A DNA stretch of 64,000 nucleotides, from positions 558,001-622,000 of the forward strand of contig CAWBIJ010000004.1 of assembly GCA_963788975.1 (NCBI GenBank), read 5' to 3'. Positions 18,812 through 26,688 of the stretch are shown here, piece by piece; position 1 is the stretch's first letter; every line of letters starts with the position of its first letter. The stretch is from VRUE01 sp963788975. Lineage in GTDB: Bacteria > Actinomycetota > Thermoleophilia > Solirubrobacterales > 70-9. Under the pieces are notes generated by a model, which had not been told where the DNA came from, did not search any database, and worked only from the letters and a program-made list of their open reading frames with translations. The position numbers were made by a program, and so were the translations under genes.

Positions 18812-19729
18812 ATGCCCGCCTCCCCGACGGCGACGCCGGAGCACATCAAGGACGTCAACACCCGCTACCACGACGCGGCGGCCGACGAGTACGACGCCAA
18901 GTGGGGCATCGACTTCGGCGCGACCGGCCAGGAGCAGGTAAGACTGAAGCTGGCCAAGGCGCTCGGCGGCCTCAACGGGGAGATCTTCGGCGACGGGCTC
19001 GAGATCGGCTCCGGCACCGGCTACTTCTCGCTTAACCTGGTGCAGCTCGGCGTGATCCAGCGGCTCACCGCGACCGACATCTCGCCTGGAATGCTGAAGC
19101 GGCTCTCCACCACCGCCGGCTCGCTCGGCCTCGACGTCGAGACGGTCGAGACCGAGGCCGAGACGCTGCCCTTCGAGGACGAGAGCTTCGACATCGTCTT
19201 CGGCCACGCCGTCCTCCACCACATCCCCGACCTCGAGCGGGCCTTCGCCGAATTCCGCCGGGTGCTGAGGCCCGGTGGCGCGATCGCCTTCGCCGGTGAG
19301 CCCTCGCGCTATGGCGACATGCTGGCGGCGCTGCCAAAGCGAGCCGGCCTGCTCGCGGCCCCCGCCTGGCGCGGGCTGGTCAAAGCGCAACCGCGGGGCG
19401 TGCCGGAGTCCGAGCAGTCGAGCGGCCACGCGCTGGAGGGAGAGGTTGACGTCCACGCCTTCGCCCCAGCCGACCTGCGGCGGCTGCTGCGCGAGGCCGG
19501 CTTCGAGCAGCGGCGCATCGGCGGCGAGGAGCTGCTTGCCAACGCCTGGGGCTGGGGGCTGCGCACGGTCGAGTCGACCGCCGAGCCGGAATCGGTCTCG
19601 TGGCGTTGGCGCAACTTCGCCTTCCAGAGCTACATCGCGCTGCAAAAGGTCGACACCCGGGTGCTCGAGCCCAACCTCCCCGCCGAGCTCTTCTACAACC
19701 TGCTCGTCTCCGGGCGCAAGCCCGCCTAG
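18812..19729 (+). CDS. SAM-dependent methyltransferase
   Basis: 305-residue class I methyltransferase of the UbiE/Methyltransf_11 type: GLEIGSGTGYFSLNLVQLG (motif I), TATDISPGMLKRL, LPFEDESFDIVFGHAVLHHI and FRRVLRPGGAIAFAGEPSR. The C-terminal 130 residues (ADLRRLLREAGFEQRRIGGEE, then AFQSYIALQKVD) form a family-specific cap. It is divergent from the MT-GH57-GT4 cluster, so it could modify the same glycan or a lipid, but nothing in the sequence fixes the substrate. Confidence 0.8.
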   Translation: MPASPTATPEHIKDVNTRYHDAAADEYDAKWGIDFGATGQEQVRLKLAKALGGLNGEIFGDGLEIGSGTGYFSLNLVQLGVIQRLTATDISPGMLKRLSTTAGSLGLDVETVETEAETLPFEDESFDIVFGHAVLHHIPDLERAFAEFRRVLRPGGAIAFAGEPSRYGDMLAALPKRAGLLAAPAWRGLVKAQPRGVPESEQSSGHALEGEVDVHAFAPADLRRLLREAGFEQRRIGGEELLANAWGWGLRTVESTAEPESVSWRWRNFAFQSYIALQKVDTRVLEPNLPAELFYNLLVSGRKPA

Positions 19730-19818
19730 AACGGCTGCCCATCTCGGGCACCTGCGGTCAGGGCGAGTGCCTATGGAAGGTGGACTTCTGACGGGCAGCA
19801 GGCCGCTATCCTCAGAGC

Positions 19819-20151
19819 ATGGTGCGGATACCGCAGCCCCCGCCTGGGGTCCGGGGAGTCGTCAAAGACAGGCTCGGCCGGTACGTCGAGCTAACCGACA
19901 AGCGATGGGCGCATATCGTGGAGGGCCATCCAGTAATGGATGGCCTGGATCTCATGGTCAAGACGGCGGTTGAGACTGCCGATATACGACTCCCAGGCAC
20001 AGTTGACAACGTAGAACGGCTATTCGCCCGCAACCTAGGGCCCGCAAAGTGGCTTGTAGTCGTAGTAGCGTATGAGAAGCACCGGGGAACTATCTTGACC
20101 GCGTATCCCCAAACAAAGGATCCCATGCCAGAGGGCGAGGCCACAAAATGA
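19819..20151 (+). CDS. BECR-fold RNase toxin-like protein
   Basis: 110-residue protein resembling the phage-derived BECR/RelE-like nuclease group (PBECR): a conserved VELTDKRWAHIVEGHPVM segment, a central basic patch and a C-terminal YPQTKDP. Its 3' end overlaps the next gene by four bases (ATGA), the usual toxin-antitoxin arrangement. Codon use (GTA, ATA, CTA, AAA) and visibly lower GC differ from all neighbours, which suggests recent transfer. Nuclease activity is inferred from fold similarity, not from a confirmed catalytic set. Confidence 0.55.
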   Translation: MVRIPQPPPGVRGVVKDRLGRYVELTDKRWAHIVEGHPVMDGLDLMVKTAVETADIRLPGTVDNVERLFARNLGPAKWLVVVVAYEKHRGTILTAYPQTKDPMPEGEATK

Positions 20152-20411
20152 GCGTGACGCTAGGCCCTTGGATCTTCGACCATGTCCTCTATGACGAGGA
20201 CGCTGATGTCGCCTACCTGAGCATCGGTGAGCCGCAGCGTTCCATTGGAGAAGAAACGCCAGAGGGCCACATTGCTCTATACGGCGAGGAGACTGGCGAG
20301 TTCTGTGGGCTTACTCTGATCGGCGTTCGCCACATTGTTGAGGAGGAGGGCGAGGCGACGGTTTCGGTTCCAGTGCCCGCCTCGGATCTCAATCAACTCG
20401 TCTGCGCGTAG
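20148..20411 (+). CDS. DUF2283-family protein, probable antitoxin
   Basis: 87-residue DUF2283 protein: YDEDADVAYLSIGEPQRS near the N-terminus and ETGEFCGLTLIGVRHIVEE in the middle. DUF2283 genes are often found beside small RelE/BECR or DUF4258 genes and are thought to be their antitoxins. It overlaps the upstream toxin-like gene in ATGA form and shares its lower GC. The pairing is good circumstantial evidence; no neutralisation data can be read from sequence. Confidence 0.6.
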   Translation: MSVTLGPWIFDHVLYDEDADVAYLSIGEPQRSIGEETPEGHIALYGEETGEFCGLTLIGVRHIVEEEGEATVSVPVPASDLNQLVCA

Positions 20412-20463
20412 CTACCTCCTAGACGGCCTCAGCGATGAGCGTCAGCCGTTTCGCTAGAGCCTC

Positions 20464-21579
20464 CTAGTCGTCGCGCTTGCGGCGGGCGCGGAAGAGCTTG
20501 ATGCCGAAGTCGATTCCCTTGAGGCGTCGCTCTCCCGCGAACGAGTAGGAGAAGCTGCCGTCAACGGCCTCCTTGGTCGCGGCGTCGACGAGGACGCTGC
20601 CGGGCCTGGCGACGCCGGTTATGCGACTCGCCAGGTTGACCGAACGACCGTAGTAGTCGCCCGACTGGGCGATCGCCGGACCGTAGGCGAGGCCGGCGCG
20701 CAGGAAGGGGAACTCCTCCCCTTCCCCCTCCGCCATCTCGATCAGCCGCACCGCCGCCTCAAGCATCGGCTCCGGCTCGCTGCAGACGAGCATCGCCGCG
20801 TCGCCGATCATCTTCACCAGCCGCACCGGCGGTTCCGCAATCAGGGTCGCCATCTCCTCGAAGCGGCCCGCCACCGAGCCCAGCTCCTCTGGCGCGATCT
20901 CCTCGCCGAGGCGGGTGAACTCGACCAGGTCGGCAAAGCAGACGGCGAGATCGACGGCGCCGCGAATCTCTCCGGAGGCGAGGTCGGCGGTGCCGATCAC
21001 GTCGCGCCGGATCTGCTCCAGCATGTGCGCCTGGAGCGCGTAGACCAGCGTCGGGCCGACCAGCGGCATCATGTGCTCGGCGGCGGCGGCGAAGCGCAGG
21101 GCGAGGTCGCGCTCCGTATCCCCCGGCTGCATCAGCGTGCGCACGGTCAGCTCGCGGTTTGCGGCGGCGATGCGCGCCGTCCCCATCCCGATCGTCCTCG
21201 CCACCTGGAGCATCCCGTCCTCGGGTAGGCCACCGTCGAGGAGGGCCTTCACGTTGCGCGCCGCCTCCACGTCCGCCTCGGTCACGGTGCGCTCGTCGGG
21301 GTCGGTGTAGGGCACCCCGATAGCGGCGCTGAAGCGCTGCAAGAGGTCGAGGTCGACGCCCGAGATCTCGGCGACTTCGCGCGGGCTGTAGCGGGGGCCC
21401 GGGCCCGCCAGCGCCCTCTCCACCGGCAGCAGGGTGAGGCGCCCGGCGGCGACCGCTTCGCGCAACTCGTCCAGCGACGCACCGTCGGCAACGAGCTCTT
21501 CGAGCAGGGTGAGACGGGCGGCACGGGCCTCGCCCTCGAGGTCGTCGAGCAGGCCCTCTGCCTCGAAGTCGATCGTCAT
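20464..21579 (-). CDS. Class III adenylate/guanylate cyclase with Rv1264-like regulatory domain
   Basis: 371-residue cytosolic nucleotide cyclase. Residues 1-190 form a helical regulatory domain resembling the pH-sensing domain of mycobacterial Rv1264 (YSPREVAEISGVDLDLLQRF, RTLMQPGDTERDLALRFAAAAEHM). The catalytic domain shows metal ligands in VCFADLVEFTRL and VKMIGDAAML, and the transition-state pair in YYGRSVNLASRI (Asn, Arg). It ends with a KGI...LFRARR tail. The ATG overlaps the ggt stop by 4 bases, so it is the last gene of the parA-ftsZ-ggt operon. cAMP as product is likely but not certain. Confidence 0.9.
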   Translation of the reverse strand: MTIDFEAEGLLDDLEGEARAARLTLLEELVADGASLDELREAVAAGRLTLLPVERALAGPGPRYSPREVAEISGVDLDLLQRFSAAIGVPYTDPDERTVTEADVEAARNVKALLDGGLPEDGMLQVARTIGMGTARIAAANRELTVRTLMQPGDTERDLALRFAAAAEHMMPLVGPTLVYALQAHMLEQIRRDVIGTADLASGEIRGAVDLAVCFADLVEFTRLGEEIAPEELGSVAGRFEEMATLIAEPPVRLVKMIGDAAMLVCSEPEPMLEAAVRLIEMAEGEGEEFPFLRAGLAYGPAIAQSGDYYGRSVNLASRITGVARPGSVLVDAATKEAVDGSFSYSFAGERRLKGIDFGIKLFRARRKRDD

Positions 21580-23096
21580 GCGACCGCCACGCTACCGCCC
21601 CGGCGCGGGTCGCCGCCGCCGCTGAGGGCACCCCCAGTGCGGTCACGAGCTACCGCCTGCACCCCGCCGAAGAAGAGGTTGATCTCGGGTCGGCGGAGGA
21701 CGGGCAGGCCGTGCGCCTCGATCCTCGCCAGCGCCTCCTCGTCGATCCCCGGCTCCGCCTGCACTACCCCGGCCTCGAAGTGCAGACGCGGCGCCCGCAC
21801 GGCGGCGCCGGCGGCCATCCCCTGCTCGATCGCGCGAACGATGGTCTGCAGGATCGCCGAGCGGATCCGGTTCGAGCCGGCGCTGCCGAGCCCGAGCTCG
21901 ATCTCGCCGTCGCGCAGGACCACGGTCGGCGCCATCATCGACGGCACCCGGCGGCCGGGCACGATCGCGTGGAAGCCGAGTGGGTTGAGGTCCTCCTCCC
22001 CGAGCATGTTGTTGAGGATCACGCCCGTGCCCGGGACGAGGACTCCGGAGCCGGAGCCGTTTGAGCAGGTGACGCTGGCGCACATCCCGTTCTCGTCAAG
22101 CACGGAGATGTGCGTGGTCGAGCCGAGCAGGTCGCCGGCCGTCAGATCGAGCCCGGCCGGGTCGAGGAAGCTCGCCTCGAGCGCCTCCCCGTAGAGGGCC
22201 TCGGCGAACTCCTCGCCGCGGGCGTCGTTGGCCGCACCCATCGCCGCGACCAGTTGCTCGGGCCCGCTGTGCTCCCCCATGCGCTCGAGCAGGCCAAGGC
22301 AGAAGGCGATCAGGATCCCTCCCGAGGAGGGCGGCGGGTTGGTGAGAACCTCGGTGCCGCGGAACGGCGCCCGGATCGGCTTGCGCTCGATCGCCTCGTA
22401 GGCGGCGAGGTCGGCTCGGCCGAGCGTGCCGCCGCGCTCGACGACGTGGTCGCTCAGCGCCGCCGCGATCTCGCCGCGATAGAACGGCTCGGCGCCCTCC
22501 GCCGCGAAGCGTTCCAGTGCCTCCGCCAGCTCGGGGAAACGGAGGAGGTCCCCGGCGCCGAGCCGCCGCCCGCCCGGCGCGTAAAGCTCACGCATCTCCT
22601 CTTGGCGCTCCTGGATCGGAGCCAGGATCTCGAAGATGTAGGCCTGCTCGGGGTTCACCGGGGCGCCCTCGCGGGCGAGCCGTATGCCGGCACGGGCGAG
22701 CTCGGCGAGCGGCACCGAGCCAAAGTGACGCAGCGCCAGCTCCAAGCCCGCCGCCGTGCCGGGTACCCCACAGGAGGCAGGCCCGACGTAGAACGTCTGC
22801 ACCGTCTCGGCGTCGAAGTGGACCGGGACCGCGATCAGCTCCGCCCCTCGCTCGACTCCGTCGAGGCCGGGCGCCGAGACAAAGAAGTCGATCAGGGTGG
22901 TCGCCGCACCGTCGGCGGAGGCGGCGTCGTGGACCATCATGAAGCCGCCGGCCCCGAACCCTGTCAGCGGACTCTCCGCCGCAAATGAGGCCATGACCGC
23001 GGCTACCGCGGCGTCGACGGCGTTGCCCCCCTCGCGCAGGACCTCGGCCCCCGCCTCGGCGGTGGTCGGGTGACCGGCAGCGACTACCCCGTGCAT
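21576..23096 (-). CDS. ggt: Gamma-glutamyltransferase
   Basis: Ntn-hydrolase gamma-glutamyltransferase, 506 residues, hydrolysing or transferring gamma-glutamyl groups from glutathione-like thiols. N-terminal AAGHPTTAEAGAEVLREGGNAVDAA and GFGAGGFMMVHD; the autocleavage site and new N-terminal nucleophile Thr are in GSTTHISVLDENG, followed by NGSGSGVLVPGTGVILNNML. No signal peptide is visible, unlike periplasmic Ggt. It lies 12 bp downstream of ftsZ and overlaps the cyclase gene. Why it sits in a cell-division operon is unclear. Confidence 0.9.
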   Translation of the reverse strand: MHGVVAAGHPTTAEAGAEVLREGGNAVDAAVAAVMASFAAESPLTGFGAGGFMMVHDAASADGAATTLIDFFVSAPGLDGVERGAELIAVPVHFDAETVQTFYVGPASCGVPGTAAGLELALRHFGSVPLAELARAGIRLAREGAPVNPEQAYIFEILAPIQERQEEMRELYAPGGRRLGAGDLLRFPELAEALERFAAEGAEPFYRGEIAAALSDHVVERGGTLGRADLAAYEAIERKPIRAPFRGTEVLTNPPPSSGGILIAFCLGLLERMGEHSGPEQLVAAMGAANDARGEEFAEALYGEALEASFLDPAGLDLTAGDLLGSTTHISVLDENGMCASVTCSNGSGSGVLVPGTGVILNNMLGEEDLNPLGFHAIVPGRRVPSMMAPTVVLRDGEIELGLGSAGSNRIRSAILQTIVRAIEQGMAAGAAVRAPRLHFEAGVVQAEPGIDEEALARIEAHGLPVLRRPEINLFFGGVQAVARDRTGGALSGGGDPRRGGSVAVA

Positions 23097-23108
23097 GGGG
23101 CGCGAGGG

Positions 23109-24548
23109 CTAACCGGGGAGAAACTCGGGGACGTCGAGGGCGCCGAGCTCGCCCGGCTTCTCCGTCTGCGGCGGCCGTCCCCGACCGGTGTCCTTGGTGC
23201 GGCGGATCGTCGGTTCGGCCGAGCGGCGGGGCGAGGCGCTGTGGGCATCGAAGCGGGTGGCGACGACGGTCACCCAGATCTGGTCGCCGAGCTCCTCGTC
23301 GACGTTGGCGCCGAAGATGATGTTGGCGTCGTCGTGGGCGGCCTCGCCGACGACCTTTGCCGCCTCACTGACCTCGACCAGCGAGAGGTCGGGGCCGCCG
23401 GTGATCGAGAGCAGGATCGAGCGCGCGCCCTGCATCGAGGTCTCCAGCAGCGGGGAGGAGATCGCTTTCTCGGCGGCGAGCTCGGCGCGGTTCTCGCCGT
23501 GGGCCATCCCGATCCCGAGCAGGGCACGGCCGGCGTCGGACATGATCGTCCGCACGTCGGCGAAATCGAGGTTGATCAGCGCCGGCAGGGTGACCAGGTC
23601 GGAGATTCCCTGCACGCCCTGGCGCAGCACGTCGTCGGCAACCTGGAAGGCCTCGACCATCGAGGTCTGCTGGTCGAGCACCTCAAGCAGGCGGTCGTTG
23701 GGGACGACGATCAGCGTGTCGACCTCGGCAGCGAGTTCCTCGATTCCCTTGCTCGCCTGGTTGCCACGGCGGCTGCCCTCAAAGCTGAACGGCTTGGTGA
23801 CGATGCCGACGGTGAGCGCCCCGACCTCGCGGGCGAGACGGGCGATCACGGGTGCGGCGCCGCTGCCGGTGCCGCCGCCGGCGCCGGCGGCGACGAAGAC
23901 CATGTCGGAGCCCTTGAGCAGGCGCTTGATCTTGTCCTGCTCCTCGAAGGCGGAACGGTGCCCGACCGCGGGGTCGGCGCCGGCGCCGAGGCCGCGCGTC
24001 TGCTCGTCGCCGATGTGGACGGTGACGTCGGCGACGCAGAGCTGCAGCGACTGAAGATCTGTGTTGACGGCCATGAACTCGACCCCGGGGATGCGCGCCT
24101 CGACCATACGGTTGACGGCATTGACGCCGGCGCCGCCGACACCGACGACCCGGATCACAGGCTGATGCGGCTCGCCGCTGCCCGGGGGCTCGTACTCAGG
24201 CTCCTCGCGCCCATACCGCGGGCTTTCAACGATCGGCTCGATCTCCCGCCTTCCCCCAGGCTCCTCGGAGAAGACCCTTTTCAGCCGCTCGGGAGCCGAC
24301 TCGGCCGATCCCTCACCGCTATCCGTGGCGGTTTCTCCGGCGGGTGGCGCCGTAGGGGGGCCCACCCCCGAGGAAGCTTTAGCTACCGGAGGGGGTGGGG
24401 GGTCCCCTGCGGCGACAGGACCCGCCGGTGAGAGCTCCTCGTCCCCTGCGCCGACAGGACCCGCGGCCGGAGCGTCCTCGTCGGCAGTCGAGCGAAAGAG
24501 GTCCGAGAGGGGGCCCTCTCGCATGCTTGCCCGCTTACGCCGACTCAT
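23109..24548 (-). CDS. ftsZ: Cell division protein FtsZ with long acidic/Pro-rich N-terminal extension
   Basis: Tubulin-like GTPase, 479 residues. The GTPase core starts at about residue 130 (VIRVVGVGGAGVNAVNRM) and has the tubulin signature AGAGGGTGSGAAPV, the KPFSFEGSRRGNQ segment and the T7 loop LINLDFADVRTIM; the extreme C-terminus DVPEFLPG resembles the conserved FtsZ tail that binds division partners. The first ~125 residues are an unusual low-complexity acidic and Pro/Ala-rich extension; part of it is encoded by a hairpin-forming repeat shared with parA. It overlaps parA by 14 bases instead of lying after ftsQ/ftsA. Whether this is the only ftsZ in the genome cannot be seen here. Confidence 0.95.
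   Translation of the reverse strand: MSRRKRASMREGPLSDLFRSTADEDAPAAGPVGAGDEELSPAGPVAAGDPPPPPVAKASSGVGPPTAPPAGETATDSGEGSAESAPERLKRVFSEEPGGRREIEPIVESPRYGREEPEYEPPGSGEPHQPVIRVVGVGGAGVNAVNRMVEARIPGVEFMAVNTDLQSLQLCVADVTVHIGDEQTRGLGAGADPAVGHRSAFEEQDKIKRLLKGSDMVFVAAGAGGGTGSGAAPVIARLAREVGALTVGIVTKPFSFEGSRRGNQASKGIEELAAEVDTLIVVPNDRLLEVLDQQTSMVEAFQVADDVLRQGVQGISDLVTLPALINLDFADVRTIMSDAGRALLGIGMAHGENRAELAAEKAISSPLLETSMQGARSILLSITGGPDLSLVEVSEAAKVVGEAAHDDANIIFGANVDEELGDQIWVTVVATRFDAHSASPRRSAEPTIRRTKDTGRGRPPQTEKPGELGALDVPEFLPG
24331..24443 (-). repeat. In-frame hairpin repeat, copy in ftsZ
   Basis: 113-bp repeat encoding part of the FtsZ extension (SPAGPVAAGDPPPPPVAKAS and onward). About 89% identical without gaps to 25472-25584 in parA. 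The core forms a stem: CCCACCCCC (24361-24369) with GGGGGTGGG (24391-24399), extended by 24350-24358 with 24404-24412, around the conserved loop GAGGAAGCTTTAGCTACCG. Both copies are read in the same protein frame. Confidence 0.85.
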
Positions 24549-25701
24549 TCGCCAGAACCTCCTTCGCCAGCTCCCGGTAGTAGTTCGCGGCGCTGCTGCC
24601 GGAATCGTACTTGAGCACGCTGGCGCCCTTCACCGGCGCCTCGGCGAACTTGATCGCCTTGCGGATACGGGATTTGAAGACGAGGTCGCCGAAGTTCTCC
24701 TCGAGAATCTCAACCGCCTCCTTGGCGTGGACGGTGCGCGAGTCGAGCATCGTCGGCAGGATGCCCTCGATCTTAACGTCGGGGTTGAGGTTCTCCTGGA
24801 TCATCTTCAGCGTGTTCTGGAGCTGGACCAGCCCGCGCATCGAGAGGTACTCGCACTGGACCGGGACGATCACCTTGTTCGCCGCGGTCAGCGCGTTGAT
24901 CGTCAGGAGGCCGAGGCTGGGCGGCGTGTCGATGCAGACGAAGTCGTAGTCGCCGGAGACCTCTTTCAGCGACTTCTCGAGCGAGCGCTCGCGGCCGATC
25001 TTGGTGCTCATCGCGATCTCGGCACCGGCCAGGTCGATCGAGGAGACCGCGATATCGATCTCGCGGCGCTGGATGATCTCGCTGATCGGCATGTCGTTGA
25101 CCAGCACGTCGTAGAGGCTTTTCTCGACCTTGTCCGGGTCGATCCCCTGGCTCATCGTCAAGTTCCCTTGCGGGTCCATGTCGATACAGAGCACCCGGTG
25201 CCCCGACTCGGCAAACGCCACCGCCAGGTTCAAAGTCGTGGTCGTCTTAGCGACGCCGCCCTTCTGATTGGCAAAAGCAATCACCTCAGCATGCTTCACC
25301 GGAGTCTCGGAAGCCGGCTCTTCAACGGCGACTTCATGGCGAGACGGAGCGATCAAATCCCGCGCCATCAGACGTCCGTCGTCTTCCGGCTCATCGGCGT
25401 CAGCCGCCTCTACGGCCGAACCCTCGTCGCTATCCCATGCTTCGACCGGTCCCTCGCCGTCATCGGCATCCGCTTCTCCAGCGGGTGGCGCTGTAGGGGG
25501 GACCGCCCCCGAGGAAGCTTTAGCTACCGCAGGGGGCGGTGGGTCCCCTGCAGCGTCAGGACCCGCTGGTGAGAGCTCATCGTCGTACTCGTCGACGGGC
25601 CGCTCGGGTACGACTTCCTCCATCTGCTCGAGCTCCTCGACAATCGGATGCGGCTCTTCGGCGACAGGGGCTGGCTTGGACCTTCGGCTGAGAAATCCCA
25701 T
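24535..25701 (-). CDS. parA: ParA/Soj-type chromosome-partitioning ATPase with N-terminal extension
   Basis: Deviant-Walker ParA ATPase, 388 residues. The ATPase domain begins near residue 140: FANQKGGVAKTTTTLN (deviant Walker A), CIDMDPQGNL (A'), VCIDTPPSLGLLTINAL (Walker B), and PVQCEYLSMRGL. The first ~135 residues are acidic and Pro-rich with no fold, and share the ELSPAGP-AAGDPPPP-VAKASSG block with FtsZ. No ParB gene follows; ftsZ does, overlapping by 14 bases, which suggests a role in division-site or nucleoid positioning rather than classic ParAB partition. Divergent from the ArsA-like pair. Confidence 0.88.
   Translation of the reverse strand: MGFLSRRSKPAPVAEEPHPIVEELEQMEEVVPERPVDEYDDELSPAGPDAAGDPPPPAVAKASSGAVPPTAPPAGEADADDGEGPVEAWDSDEGSAVEAADADEPEDDGRLMARDLIAPSRHEVAVEEPASETPVKHAEVIAFANQKGGVAKTTTTLNLAVAFAESGHRVLCIDMDPQGNLTMSQGIDPDKVEKSLYDVLVNDMPISEIIQRREIDIAVSSIDLAGAEIAMSTKIGRERSLEKSLKEVSGDYDFVCIDTPPSLGLLTINALTAANKVIVPVQCEYLSMRGLVQLQNTLKMIQENLNPDVKIEGILPTMLDSRTVHAKEAVEILEENFGDLVFKSRIRKAIKFAEAPVKGASVLKYDSGSSAANYYRELAKEVLANESA
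25472..25584 (-). repeat. In-frame hairpin repeat, copy in parA
   Basis: Second copy of the 113-bp repeat. Relative to the ftsZ copy the stem has three paired changes (C:G to A:T, A:T to G:C and C:G to T:A), each preserving pairing: ACCGCCCCC at 25502-25510 with GGGGGCGGT at 25532-25540. The loop sequence is unchanged. Confidence 0.85.
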
Positions 25702-25716
25702 TGCGCGGGTATTCGC

Positions 25717-26688
25717 ATGGGCGCCGGTTTTTCCTCCCCGACCGCAAAATTGCTAGGAATCGCCCCGATCCCAGATTTCTTGGACAAGCGGCTGGTCTTC
25801 GTTACCGGCAAGGGGGGCGTGGGCAAGACCACCGTCGCGGTCGCGATGGGGCTGCGCGCGGCCGCCGCCGGCAAGCGCACGATCGTCTGCGAGGTCGCGG
25901 CGCAGGAGAACGCCTCGCGGATCTTCGACCACACCCAGGTCGGCTTCCACGAGGTCGAGATGGAGGAGAACCTCTGGGCGATCTCGATCGACCCCGACGA
26001 GTCGATGCGCGAGTACGTGCTGCTGCAACTCAAGGTGCGGGCGATGCGCGACCTGCTCTTCCGCAGCCGCATCTTCAACTACCTCGCCGCTGCCACTCCG
26101 GGACTGAAGGAGCTGGTCACGATCGGCAAGATCTGGGAGCTGGCCCAGCTCGACCGCAAGGTGAAGAGCGGCCGCAAGTACGACCTGGTGATCGTCGACG
26201 CCCCTGCCACCGGCCACGGGATCGGCTTCCTGCAGACGCCGCGAACCTTCGCCGCGATCGCTCGCGTCGGGCCGATCCACTCGCAGGCCCAACAGCTCGA
26301 CCGCCTGATCACCGACCACGAGCACACCGGAACGGCGATCGTCTCCCTGCCCGAGGAGATGCCGGTCAACGAGTCGGCGGCGCTCGAGCACGACCTGCGC
26401 TCCGAGATCGGCGTCGCCGTCGACCGCGTCTACATGAACGGCCTCTACCCGGAGCGCTTCTCCGCCGAGGAGGCCGAGCGCCTGGCCGCCCTCGCCACAG
26501 AGGAGGACGGCGCGACCCGCGCCGCGGCGCGCGCGGCGCTCTCCGAGCACGGCCGCGCCCGCTCCCAGCGGGCCCAGCTCGCCCGCCTGCGCCGCCGCGT
26601 CGAGACCCCGGTCAAAGCGCTGCCCTTCCTCTTCGAGCCGGACCTCGGAGTCGAGGCGGCGCGCCGGCTGGCCAAGAGGCTGCACTGA
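25717..26688 (+). CDS. ArsA/GET3-like ATPase, first of pair (Rv3679-like)
   Basis: Anion-transporting-ATPase family protein, 323 residues from ATG 25717. P-loop FVTGKGGVGKTTVAVAMGL, switch region VCEVAAQENASRIF, and VIVDAPATGHGIGFLQTPRTF. The family in eukaryotes (GET3) and E. coli (ArsA) couples ATP to membrane cargo; actinobacterial pairs such as Rv3679/Rv3680 work as a complex. A TTG at 25780 gives the more usual N-terminus (LDKRLVFVTGKGG) and leaves a realistic promoter space to the divergent parA, so the start is uncertain. The second ArsA gene overlaps its stop. Confidence 0.85.
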   Translation: MGAGFSSPTAKLLGIAPIPDFLDKRLVFVTGKGGVGKTTVAVAMGLRAAAAGKRTIVCEVAAQENASRIFDHTQVGFHEVEMEENLWAISIDPDESMREYVLLQLKVRAMRDLLFRSRIFNYLAAATPGLKELVTIGKIWELAQLDRKVKSGRKYDLVIVDAPATGHGIGFLQTPRTFAAIARVGPIHSQAQQLDRLITDHEHTGTAIVSLPEEMPVNESAALEHDLRSEIGVAVDRVYMNGLYPERFSAEEAERLAALATEEDGATRAAARAALSEHGRARSQRAQLARLRRRVETPVKALPFLFEPDLGVEAARRLAKRLH

